Shown here: positions 8,856 to 15,516 of the stretch, one piece after another
Position numbering within the stretch: the first letter of the stretch is position 1
How the letters are laid out: every line of letters begins with the position of its first letter
Assembly: GCF_020089495.2 (NCBI RefSeq)
Contig: NZ_JAIRCA020000016.1
Span: 1 to 47,971, forward strand
DNA: 47,971 nt
Source of the DNA: Streptococcus mitis subsp. hohhotensis
GTDB taxonomy: Bacteria; Bacillota; Bacilli; Lactobacillales; Streptococcaceae
Direction: 5' to 3'
Made by a program: the position numbers and the translations under genes
The notes under the pieces: model-generated
What the model saw: only the letters and a program-made list of their open reading frames with translations
Database searches by the model: none
Told to the model about the DNA's origin: nothing

Positions 8856-11368
8856 TGAATCGCCTCCTTCTTCAGTTCAAAAGGAAATTGAAATTCTAAC
8901 AGTGCCCAATATATTCCCAAAGTTCCAATACCAAAATCAAAATAATCGTAATTTCGATTCTCACTTTGAAAAACAAGAAGTTCATCATACTTTCTAAAAG
9001 ACTTAGTAAGAAGCAACTGAACTATATCATTCTTATCTTTATCTCCAAATACATACGCATAAGTTTGTAACAGACTAGCAATGCCATGGCAATAACATGT
9101 TTCCATACTCAGGTGGTGGTTAAGAATCACCACTCTAGCCTCCGAAATTAACTTAGAGTATTTTAGAGGTTCGACCAAACAAAGATATAGAATCAACCCT
9201 GATAGTCCATCACACCAAGATAGCTCTAAATTATTGTAACTATTTTTATTTTTCAAAATTTCTTGTGATAATATTTTTGCAATTTCTTCTGTAAAAATAC
9301 TTATTATGGAATCAAATTTCTTACTATCAAATAAAATTTTATATTCATTCAAAACATATGCTATTCCTGCTTTTCCATGAGCAAAACTATAATCAAACAA
9401 GGAATTATATTGTGAAAAATCCTGACCGATTTCCTCTTGAAGTTCAGAAATTGCAGTATGGATAAATTCTTCAAGATAGGCGGTTCCTTCCAACTCATAA
9501 TACCTCATAAGAGATAGCAAAACACCTGCTTTTCCTAAAACAAAATCCTGTTCGCTAATATCATTATAACCTAACAATATTTCACTTACTAGAGTAGTAG
9601 CTTTATTTTTATAAAAAATATCACCTGTTCTTTCAAACAATAATATTAAAGCCCATAAAAATCCTGACGCACCAAAATACAATGAATTTTGATACAGATA
9701 ACTCTTGCTATCTCTTGTTATTTCTATCTTTTGAACCCATTGCTTAACTAACTTCAGTTCAGAAGACGATAAACATTGAGTAACAAATATTATATAACCA
9801 GACAGTCCGTGCTGAAAAGATATCGGGTTAACAAATTCTCCAAATTCATTTGAAGGTAAAAGACGACCTGTGCTATCAATATTTTGGGATAAAATAAAAT
9901 GTGCTATTTTCTCAGATTCCTTTTTAAAATCATAACAACTAACATTAAAATCCACCTCTGACATATCAATATTCAAAATTTCAATTTCATTAATTTTCTT
10001 TATTATATTAGTAGATTCTTTCGCTTCACTTAAATTCAACAGATAAATCAACCAGTAATACACACTCTCTGATATATATTCCATATTTTTAGCGATTCGT
10101 AACGCTTGTTTTATTTTATCAATACAACTAATATCGTACAGATTGTCTCCCGGCGAAAAAGCTAATGTTCTACCAACCAAAATAGCAAAACTAGTCATGG
10201 CTACAGCAAAATAATCTTGATTAATCGAACTCTCAGATAGGTCATTATCTGGATTTACCATAAAAGGGGGTTTTACATATCGTCGTACATCTTTTATCAG
10301 AGATACATTCTCTAAATCTATTAAAAATATAGAACCATCTTCTCTATAAATAAAATTTGTAGGCGATAAGTCTACAATCTTATATCCTAAACTATGAATA
10401 GAATTAACAATTGATATTAAATTATCTATTAATTTTAATTTTGTTCTATAAGAAAACCTTTCTTCCCCAATTAAATCAAAATAACTATATCCTTCAATAA
10501 AACTTTGAACAACAAAATAGTCTCCATCAACTTCAAACTCATCTATAAAGTTTGCCGTATAAAGCTGAGAATCTAATATCTTCAACATATTAGCTTCATT
10601 TTTTATCTCAGCGATAGCAAAATGCTTCCCCTCAACATCGTTGCTGACAAAAGGGCGCACTTGTTTCACAATAACTTTTTCCCCAGTATCTTTCTTTTTA
10701 GCTCTATATACATTCCCTCTGTTAGATTTTTTTAATATTATTTCAAATTTATAGTTATTTATTAAATGATTCTCAGGTATTCTCCCTATCTCTCCAAATA
10801 ACTCCTGTTTCTCTTCTGGAGTAAAAAGATCCTCCTTCCAATCAGGTATCACAGGAAAATTTTTACGAACATCTTCTACCCAATTCCCCTCCTCGTTTTT
10901 CAACAAATAAATAATTTTGTGATTTTTTTCGTCATATTCTTGTATTTTTTTAAATGAACCAAATCTATAGTGCAGCGGTGAATGTTTTCCACATTGAAAA
11001 TCAGACAATATTCTTGGAGAAAAATATATAGCAAGTTTCTCACGTAACGCTAATATTATTTCACGAGCTTGCTTATCATTTGCAGGATAAATTGTCATAA
11101 ATTTATTGGCTATAGGTGACGTTTCTCGTGGAGAGTTAATCTTTTTTAAACTTTCAATATCCTTAACAACTTTAAATGAACATTCAATTTCGCGTAAAAA
11201 AGATGCTACTAGTGTAAAGATACTAACCGCATCTTTCATTTGTGAACTTATGTGAATTTTCCATCCCGAATCTGATAAATTCTTATTATAGCCAAAATAA
11301 ACCCAGTCAGAAGAAACATACTTAACTTTAGAATCAAATTGTTGTATTGAATTCTCAAGAACATCCAT
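8852..11368 (-). CDS. Lanthipeptide synthetase, lyase-kinase-cyclase type (class III/IV)
   Basis: This 838-residue three-domain enzyme should phosphorylate Ser/Thr of the precursor, eliminate phosphate and close thioether rings. An N-terminal lyase-like domain (about 1-200) carries KFMTIYP and HYRFGSF. A kinase domain (about 205-470) has VIVKQ with Lys235, the catalytic loop DLSPTN (Asp333, Asn338) and the metal-binding DLE (Asp351). A LanC-like cyclase (about 485-838) has G-rich helical repeats (YFGASG, VLGKAG, FAHGKAG, GIGTLG). SWCDG (Cys719) and CYCHG (Cys760, His761) match the zinc ligands of LanC; class III cyclases lack these and class IV enzymes keep them. The start has GAGGAG upstream, and a small hairpin (11394-11417) precedes that site. 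The sequence is AT-rich relative to flanking genes, consistent with transfer. Confidence 0.9.
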   Translation of the reverse strand: MDVLENSIQQFDSKVKYVSSDWVYFGYNKNLSDSGWKIHISSQMKDAVSIFTLVASFLREIECSFKVVKDIESLKKINSPRETSPIANKFMTIYPANDKQAREIILALREKLAIYFSPRILSDFQCGKHSPLHYRFGSFKKIQEYDEKNHKIIYLLKNEEGNWVEDVRKNFPVIPDWKEDLFTPEEKQELFGEIGRIPENHLINNYKFEIILKKSNRGNVYRAKKKDTGEKVIVKQVRPFVSNDVEGKHFAIAEIKNEANMLKILDSQLYTANFIDEFEVDGDYFVVQSFIEGYSYFDLIGEERFSYRTKLKLIDNLISIVNSIHSLGYKIVDLSPTNFIYREDGSIFLIDLENVSLIKDVRRYVKPPFMVNPDNDLSESSINQDYFAVAMTSFAILVGRTLAFSPGDNLYDISCIDKIKQALRIAKNMEYISESVYYWLIYLLNLSEAKESTNIIKKINEIEILNIDMSEVDFNVSCYDFKKESEKIAHFILSQNIDSTGRLLPSNEFGEFVNPISFQHGLSGYIIFVTQCLSSSELKLVKQWVQKIEITRDSKSYLYQNSLYFGASGFLWALILLFERTGDIFYKNKATTLVSEILLGYNDISEQDFVLGKAGVLLSLMRYYELEGTAYLEEFIHTAISELQEEIGQDFSQYNSLFDYSFAHGKAGIAYVLNEYKILFDSKKFDSIISIFTEEIAKILSQEILKNKNSYNNLELSWCDGLSGLILYLCLVEPLKYSKLISEARVVILNHHLSMETCYCHGIASLLQTYAYVFGDKDKNDIVQLLLTKSFRKYDELLVFQSENRNYDYFDFGIGTLGIYWALLEFQFPFELKKEAIQ

Positions 11369-11594
11369 TAATTACTCCTCGTATATAAAGAAAGAGAAGT
11401 AGACTAACCCACCTCTCCTATATAATTAAACTATCTTAAACTTTCGTAAATAATCTACAATTGATTAAATACATGAAAGCGCCTATTAAACTTGAACTTC
11501 TTAAAAATGAACTGTCAAACTATAAAGAATTATGAAATATTTTATATGCAGACATCAACATTTCAATAAGAAGAGGTTCTAAAAGCATTTAAGA

Positions 11595-11693
11595 CTAACC
11601 GACTGTAACCGAGCATGTAAAGTCGCATAATCTTTCAACTTGCGTAGGAAGAGGTGCAACTGGTAACATCTCAAGATTTGACAATGTTTCCAT
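11595..11693 (-). CDS. Lanthipeptide precursor peptide (32 aa)
   Basis: This small ORF has a good AGGAG site before its ATG and lies directly upstream of the synthetase, on the same strand. It encodes 32 residues beginning METLSNLEMLPVAPLP. The leader part contains L-x-x-L-E (residues 4-8), like the LLxLQ-type recognition motif of class III/IV leaders, and no cysteine. The C-terminal half ends RLCDFTCSVTVG, with Cys23 and Cys27 and dehydratable Thr17, Thr26, Ser28 and Thr30. The core can be read as two tandem C-x-x-T units followed by V-G. No other small ORF nearby has both a ribosome binding site and Cys plus Ser/Thr. The leader-core boundary is not known; my guess is between Pro16 and Arg21. 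Confidence 0.85.
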   Translation of the reverse strand: METLSNLEMLPVAPLPTQVERLCDFTCSVTVG

Positions 11694-11715
11694 GGTGATT
11701 CTCCTAATTTTATTT

Positions 11716-11744
11716 AGAATTCTTTTTCCGGAAAGGAAAATTCT
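11716..11744 (-). other. Stem-loop just upstream of the precursor gene
   Basis: An imperfect inverted repeat has TTTTCC/GGAAAA as its inner stem and AGAA/TTCT as outer arms. It lies between the Phr-like gene and the precursor ribosome binding site. No T run follows. It may be an RNA-processing or stabilising hairpin; that is inference. Confidence 0.35.
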
Positions 11745-11930
11745 ATAAAGCCTTTATAAATATAGTTAAAGAGTTTTTTAGATAAATCTCACAAGCAAAA
11801 CTTCAACATCCAGATAAATGAAGTCTCAATACACTAATACAACACTTAAGGACTAAATCCTCCATCAGAATCTGATTTATTTTTGAAAGTAAAACTCAAT
11901 TCTGTTTATGAAGCGATATGTTGGATATCT

Positions 11931-12068
11931 TTAAAGTGAAATTCCATATGCTGGTCCTGGATCAACTCCTCTAGTTGTTACAGATAAAGAGCCACTTAAC
12001 ACATTAAATAGAAATAGAAGCAATAAAGCAATTAATATACATAGCTTGACAACTTGAAATCTTTTCAT
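11931..12068 (-). CDS. Phr-like secreted signalling peptide precursor (45 aa)
   Basis: This 45-codon ORF has a strong GGAGG site and a near-consensus promoter. The product has a positively charged start (MKRFQVVK), a long hydrophobic segment (about 9-24) and a hydrophilic tail ending TTRGVDPGPAYGISL. That is the shape of Phr/SHP-type pro-peptides, which are exported, trimmed, re-imported through an oligopeptide permease and bound by a TPR-domain regulator. The tail segment VDPGPAY aligns by eye with the pneumococcal PhrA and PhrA2 active regions as I recall them (LDVGKAD and VDLGLAD), sharing [LV]-D-x-G-x-A. The gene lies 128 bp after the TprA-like regulator and before the lanthipeptide precursor. 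The mature form is not determinable from sequence. Confidence 0.8.
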   Translation of the reverse strand: MKRFQVVKLCILIALLLLFLFNVLSGSLSVTTRGVDPGPAYGISL

Positions 12069-12086
12069 CTTCTAAACCTCCTTAAC

Positions 12087-12127
12087 TATTGACGATATTC
12101 TAACACATCAATTTTAGTTTGTCAATA
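12087..12127 (-). promoter_or_regulatory. Promoter of the Phr-like/lanthipeptide unit, framed by an inverted repeat
   Basis: On the minus strand, a consensus -35 TTGACA (12125-12120) and a -10 TAGAAT (12102-12097) have a 17-bp spacer. A perfect 7-bp inverted repeat, TATTGAC (12087-12093) and GTCAATA (12121-12127), brackets the promoter with one arm over the -35. This is a plausible repressor site for the TprA-like regulator; that assignment is inference. Confidence 0.75.
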
Positions 12128-12196
12128 ATTTTTATGTAGATTTCTTATTTTTTTTGAAATATGAATTTAAGTTATCTAAAAATACAAATCTTTTTC

Positions 12197-13069
12197 TTAA
12201 TCTTCACTTTCCAATAATTTCATTTCCTTCTCAATTTCCATCATCATTCTCTGGTTCTCTTCGTGCTTGTAAAGCTGATAAGATACTTGATAAAAACCTA
12301 GTATCCTATCCTTTTCAGCAAATCCCACACTTATATTTCCCAATAAACAATACAAATCTGCTAATCGATAACTACTATTATATCTTTTACAAATAGCTAT
12401 TGTTTCTGTAATCTCTTCTATAGCTTCAGATGTTTGTTCATTCAACCACAAATATCTACAATAGTTATATCGGAATTTAATCATCAATTCTAATTGTTCC
12501 AAATGATGAACAGATAATGACTGGATATTCTCTTTTAAAAGTTGATAGAGCTCCTGATATGTGTCTTCCTGCCCCATATCAAAATAAAAATTAGCCAAGG
12601 TATTTCCCAGCTGTAGATAGTAAAAATCAGATTTTTTCAGAGACAACAGTATTTTTTCCAATTTCGCAACTGCCTCTGTTTGATGATTCAGATAATGGAA
12701 TTGAACTAATGTATCAATCCAGTCTAAATAAATCTGATCTTTAGCAGATAAACGAGCACGTTTAGATTTTTCTAGTTCATATATGTAATGGAGAGATTCA
12801 TATTCCCTCTCATCCAAAAACTTCTTAGATAGTTCTTTAAACTTATCAATATTTTCCAAGCTAGAAACCTCAGTCTCTTCAAAGAAATAATTCATGCTCA
12901 CCTTCAATCGCTTAGATAGCTGAAAGAGTAATTCTGACCCGGGTGAGTATTTACCTTGCTCCATACGGCTAATCTGTCCTTGCTCACAAATCCCCTTAGC
13001 CAATTCCTTTTGAGATAATTTTAATTCCTTTCTCTTGTTTTTTAAGCGTGTCGCTAGTAACATGTCCAC
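12197..13069 (-). CDS. TprA/PlcR-type transcriptional regulator (HTH plus TPR)
   Basis: The product has 290 residues. An N-terminal XRE-type helix-turn-helix (about 8-63, KELKLSQKELAKGICEQGQISRMEQG) is followed by tetratricopeptide-like helical repeats to the end, the architecture of the RRNPP family whose members bind re-imported peptides. I place the start at GTG (13069) because AGGAGG lies eight bases upstream; the in-frame ATG two codons later is too far from it. In pneumococcus, TprA-type proteins repress lanthipeptide clusters until Phr peptide binds. The Phr-like gene and lanthipeptide genes directly downstream on the same strand support the same role here. Whether it represses or activates cannot be told from sequence. 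Confidence 0.85.
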   Translation of the reverse strand: MDMLLATRLKNKRKELKLSQKELAKGICEQGQISRMEQGKYSPGSELLFQLSKRLKVSMNYFFEETEVSSLENIDKFKELSKKFLDEREYESLHYIYELEKSKRARLSAKDQIYLDWIDTLVQFHYLNHQTEAVAKLEKILLSLKKSDFYYLQLGNTLANFYFDMGQEDTYQELYQLLKENIQSLSVHHLEQLELMIKFRYNYCRYLWLNEQTSEAIEEITETIAICKRYNSSYRLADLYCLLGNISVGFAEKDRILGFYQVSYQLYKHEENQRMMMEIEKEMKLLESED

Positions 13070-13175
13070 ACTTTATTCCTCCTTGCTTTATTTATTAAAG
13101 TACATCAAGTTTCAAAAACATGTTTAAAATATATATTTTATATCCTTATCTTTGTATAATTTTTTATCTTTTTCA

Positions 13176-13826
13176 TCACTTCTGCTTGCCTTTAAATCGC
13201 CATTGGAATCGGAGCTTGTCATAGAAGGGAAACTCGATAAACAGGACTCCCAAGCCCACACAGAGACTGGCAAGGACATCTGATGGATAGTGAACTCCCA
13301 GATAGACCCTTGATACCAGCACACTGACTAGGTAGAGACCAAGGACGATTTGCACGATTTTTCTCCAGACTGGATTTTTAATCCGTTGACTGAGAATGAC
13401 AATCAGAGAACCGACCAGCAAGGTTACAGCCAGAGAATGGCCGCTTGGGAAGGAAAATCCCTTCTCCTCAACCAAGTGTAAAATAGCTGGTCGTGGGCGC
13501 TGGTAGATATTTTTAAAGGTCACGATTAAAAGACCAGCCAAAGCCAAATTCCCTAGCATGAAGAAACTTTCTATCTTCCACCGCTTACGATAAAAGATAA
13601 AGGCTACGATGACAACCCAAGTGATAATCACTGGGATATCAATCAGGCGTGTGATGGCTCGGAAAAGAATAGTCAAGTAATCTGGCAAGTCTCCTCGAAC
13701 GGCAGTCTGTATCGGTTGGTCAAAACCGACCAGCGTTTCAGGGTAAAATTTGACCATGTAGCCAAGAATAACGAAAAGTAAAAGGGCAAAACTGCCCTTC
13801 ATTAAAAATGTTTGTTTATCTTTCAT
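13176..13826 (-). CDS. PAP2-family membrane phosphatase
   Basis: This 216-residue protein with about six membrane segments has all three phosphatase motifs: KNIYQRPRP (about 105-113), FPSGHS (about 125-130) and SRVYLGVHYPSD (about 167-178), supplying the acid-phosphatase Arg, His and Asp residues. It probably dephosphorylates a lipid pyrophosphate or phosphate at the outer membrane face, such as undecaprenyl pyrophosphate or phosphatidylglycerophosphate; the substrate is not certain. Its ATG overlaps ribU by 11 bp, so it belongs to the ribU transcript and the FMN riboswitch may affect it. Its last 26 codons are duplicated at 7527-7603 on the far side of the lanthipeptide island. Confidence 0.88.
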   Translation of the reverse strand: MKDKQTFLMKGSFALLLFVILGYMVKFYPETLVGFDQPIQTAVRGDLPDYLTILFRAITRLIDIPVIITWVVIVAFIFYRKRWKIESFFMLGNLALAGLLIVTFKNIYQRPRPAILHLVEEKGFSFPSGHSLAVTLLVGSLIVILSQRIKNPVWRKIVQIVLGLYLVSVLVSRVYLGVHYPSDVLASLCVGLGVLFIEFPFYDKLRFQWRFKGKQK

Positions 13827-14379
13827 AATGTTTTAAGGTTGGTTTCAAGAGAATATACAACAACCAGAATGAAACGGAAAAGATTACTCCCTCAATCAAG
13901 TTAAAAGGTAATACCATGGTCATTAGGTAGTTGGAAAGTCCCAAAATTTTTCCAATATCAAAGTTAGCAAACTTAGCGTACAAAGGAACAGCATAAACAT
14001 AATTGAGAACCAACATAGCCACGGTTAAACCAATAGTCCCAGCTAGAGAGCCTAGTAGGAAACGAAGGGCTGTCCGTTCCTTTTTCCAAATCAAAGCAAA
14101 TACGATGACAAAAACTCCTAAAGCTACGATATTCATCGGCAAACCAATGTAAGTATTCACTCCTTGACTATTAAGAAGCAATTTCAAGAGCGAGCGAAGC
14201 AAGAGAATTCCTAGAGCAGCAGGCAAATCCATGACCACCAAACCCACAAGGACTGGCAAGATACTAAATTCGATCTTGAGGAAGGACGCCGCTGGCAAAA
14301 GCGGAAAGTCAAAGTACATCAGCACAAATGAGATGGCTGATAAAATCGCAATGGTCGAAAGTCGACGTGTGTTTGTCAT
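13816..14379 (-). CDS. ribU: Riboflavin ECF transporter S component RibU
   Basis: This 187-residue membrane protein with about six hydrophobic segments is the substrate-binding subunit for riboflavin uptake, working with a shared energy-coupling factor. I chose the ATG at 14379 (MTNTRRLSTIAILSAIS); the longer frame would begin with a TTG that is part of the GGAGG ribosome binding site. The opening T-R-R-L-S-x-I-A-I-L-S-A is typical of RibU. The FMN riboswitch upstream is strong independent evidence for a flavin role. The gene overlaps PAP2. No dedicated ATPase lies in the same unit, so a group II (shared ECF) arrangement is likely. Confidence 0.92.
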   Translation of the reverse strand: MTNTRRLSTIAILSAISFVLMYFDFPLLPAASFLKIEFSILPVLVGLVVMDLPAALGILLLRSLLKLLLNSQGVNTYIGLPMNIVALGVFVIVFALIWKKERTALRFLLGSLAGTIGLTVAMLVLNYVYAVPLYAKFANFDIGKILGLSNYLMTMVLPFNLIEGVIFSVSFWLLYILLKPTLKHYER

Positions 14380-14547
14380 AACAGGTTCCTCCAATTTTCT
14401 ATAAAATCAGAAGAAGTTAGAAAGGATTCCTCTATCTATTCTCACTTTTTATATCCCAAAAGTTCCCTCTCACTCTATTAAGGAAATTCAAGCAAGCGGT
14501 TACAGTTCAGCTATAAATCTATCAGAACAGACAAAGCTATTCTTTCG

Positions 14548-14757
14548 TCTTCTCCCATCCAGACTATACTGTCGGTTGTGGAATCTCACCACATCAGCTT
14601 GCGCTCGCGGACTTATTTGGCTAAGATATTTTAGATTTATCTAGGCGTCGCAGTCGAAGATAATACTTAAAGTATATCGAGACCAGACAACGACGAGAAA
14701 GCTAAAATAGCTAGTCAAATTTACCGCCGGTCGGGAATCACACCCTGCCCTGAAGAC
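14548..14757 (-). ncRNA. FMN riboswitch (RFN element) with a long variable helix
   Basis: Conserved RFN blocks are readable on the minus strand: CTTCAGGGCAGGGTG at the 5' end, ATTCCCGACCGGCGGT, then AGTCCGCGAGC, and GACAGTATAGTCTGGATGGGAGAAG at the 3' end. Between the second and third blocks lies an insert of about 110 nt that folds into one long imperfect hairpin, with stem arms at about 14615-14650 and 14691-14725 and an inner ATACTT/AAGTAT tip near 14663-14675. No clear terminator follows before ribU, so control may be at translation. Confidence 0.95.
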
Positions 14758-14763
14758 TCTTTT

Positions 14764-14792
14764 ATCATAACAAAAAACGCTTGCAAGCGCAA
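14764..14792 (-). promoter_or_regulatory. Promoter of ribU, overlapping the trmL terminator
   Basis: A -35 TTGCGC (14792-14787) and a -10 TATGAT (14769-14764) have a 17-bp spacer on the minus strand. The -35 lies inside the terminator hairpin of trmL, and the riboswitch begins just downstream. Confidence 0.6.
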
Positions 14793-14802
14793 GCATTTTG
14801 TT
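14769..14802 (-). terminator. Intrinsic terminator after trmL
   Basis: GCTTGC/GCAAGC with a four-base loop is extended by AACAAAA and TTTTTTGTT arms, on the minus strand directly after the trmL stop region. Confidence 0.85.
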
Positions 14803-14820
14803 TATTTTCATTTTCATTTT

Positions 14821-15324
14821 TTATTTCAATTTATCCACTTCATAGGTATGAACGAGCTCAAGACCTGCAAAATTCTGCTGGCGGAGAGCCTCATAGACAA
14901 TCATGCAGACGGTATTAGACACATTGAGACTGCGAACGTGTTCATCATTCATAGGAATACGAAGAGCTTTCTCAGGATGTTCGCGCATAAAATCCTCAGG
15001 CAAGCCCTTATCTTCACGTCCAAAGAGAAAATAGTAGTCCTCGTCAGTCGATAAATCCACCTCAGAATAGACTTTTTCCGCGAATTTCGAAATCAGATAG
15101 AGTTTGCCCTTCATCTGAGACATGAAATCTTCCAAACTGTCGTAAAAATAAATCTCCAGCTTATCCCAATAATCCAACCCAGCTCGCTTCATCTTACGGT
15201 CATCAATAGGGAAGCCCATAGGCTTGATGATATGGAGGGGAGAATTGGTTGCAGCGCAGGTACGCGCGATATTGCCTGTATTTTGTGGAATTTGTGGCTC
15301 AAATAATACAATGTGATTTGTCAT
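14821..15324 (-). CDS. trmL: tRNA (cytidine/uridine-2'-O-)-methyltransferase TrmL
   Basis: This 167-residue SPOUT-class methyltransferase uses SAM to methylate the 2'-OH of the wobble nucleotide (position 34) of certain leucine tRNAs. The start at 15324 ([22 protein letters not shown]) has AAAGGAAG upstream; the in-frame extension runs into the structured leader and is rejected. Motifs include [10 protein letters not shown] (N-terminal, about 10-19), [10 protein letters not shown] (about 101-110) and the knot region [28 protein letters not shown] (about 120-147). It is often annotated as an rRNA methyltransferase or CspR. It stands alone between its own promoter plus leader RNA and a terminator. 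Confidence 0.93.
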   Translation of the reverse strand: MTNHIVLFEPQIPQNTGNIARTCAATNSPLHIIKPMGFPIDDRKMKRAGLDYWDKLEIYFYDSLEDFMSQMKGKLYLISKFAEKVYSEVDLSTDEDYYFLFGREDKGLPEDFMREHPEKALRIPMNDEHVRSLNVSNTVCMIVYEALRQQNFAGLELVHTYEVDKLK

Positions 15325-15349
15325 GACTTGCTTCCTTTCACCATTGCAA

Positions 15350-15449
15350 AAAAATAGCCACACTGCCCGGAGTCAAGCTCAGCAAACAGCGTGGTTAAGG
15401 CATCGTTAACTTACCTCACAACAGGTTTGAAGTAAATCAGCGAAACTAC
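15350..15449 (-). ncRNA. Structured leader of trmL ending in a terminator; fits the 23S-methyl RNA motif
   Basis: The transcript from the promoter below would reach a strong hairpin (CCACGCTG with CAGTGTGG, about 15396-15360) followed by T7 at 15350s, before the trmL ribosome binding site. Such a terminator inside the leader means attenuation or a small RNA. The Rfam 23S-methyl motif lies upstream of SpoU-type methyltransferase genes in Lactobacillales and includes a terminator-like hairpin, so I assign it to that family from context and shape, not from a covariance search. Confidence 0.65.
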
Positions 15450-15455
15450 TTTCTT

Positions 15456-15483
15456 AGTATAACACTTTCAGAATCATTGTCAA
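15456..15483 (-). promoter_or_regulatory. Promoter of the trmL leader
   Basis: A -35 TTGACA (15483-15478) and a -10 TATACT (15461-15456) with a 16-bp spacer lie on the minus strand. Confidence 0.75.
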
Positions 15484-15516
15484 TAGAAACGACTTGATTT
15501 TTTCAATTTTTTCAAG

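Noticed and set aside
11519..11590. Second minus-strand micro-ORF (MLLEPLLIEMLMSAYK...) after the precursor
   Set aside because: No ribosome binding site, no cysteine, and it starts next to the precursor stop codon. Not supported as a second precursor.
11801..11863. Minus-strand 20-codon ORF MEDLVLKCCISVLRLHLSGC between the Phr-like gene and the precursor
   Set aside because: It is Cys-containing and in the right area, but there is no ribosome binding site before its ATG and no leader-like motif. It is probably chance.
13117..13139. AT-rich palindromes (AAACATGTTT and AAAATATATATTTT) upstream of the TprA-like gene
   Set aside because: They could be an operator, but simple AT-rich palindromes are expected in such sequence and no promoter can be fixed relative to them.
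7604..13175. The island as a phage or integrative element
   Set aside because: The flanking repeats look like att sites, but there is no integrase, relaxase, replication or phage gene between them.
15484..15516. CTTGA/TCAAG hairpin after EcfT as a terminator
   Set aside because: The stem is short, the loop is A-rich and no T run follows on the minus strand.
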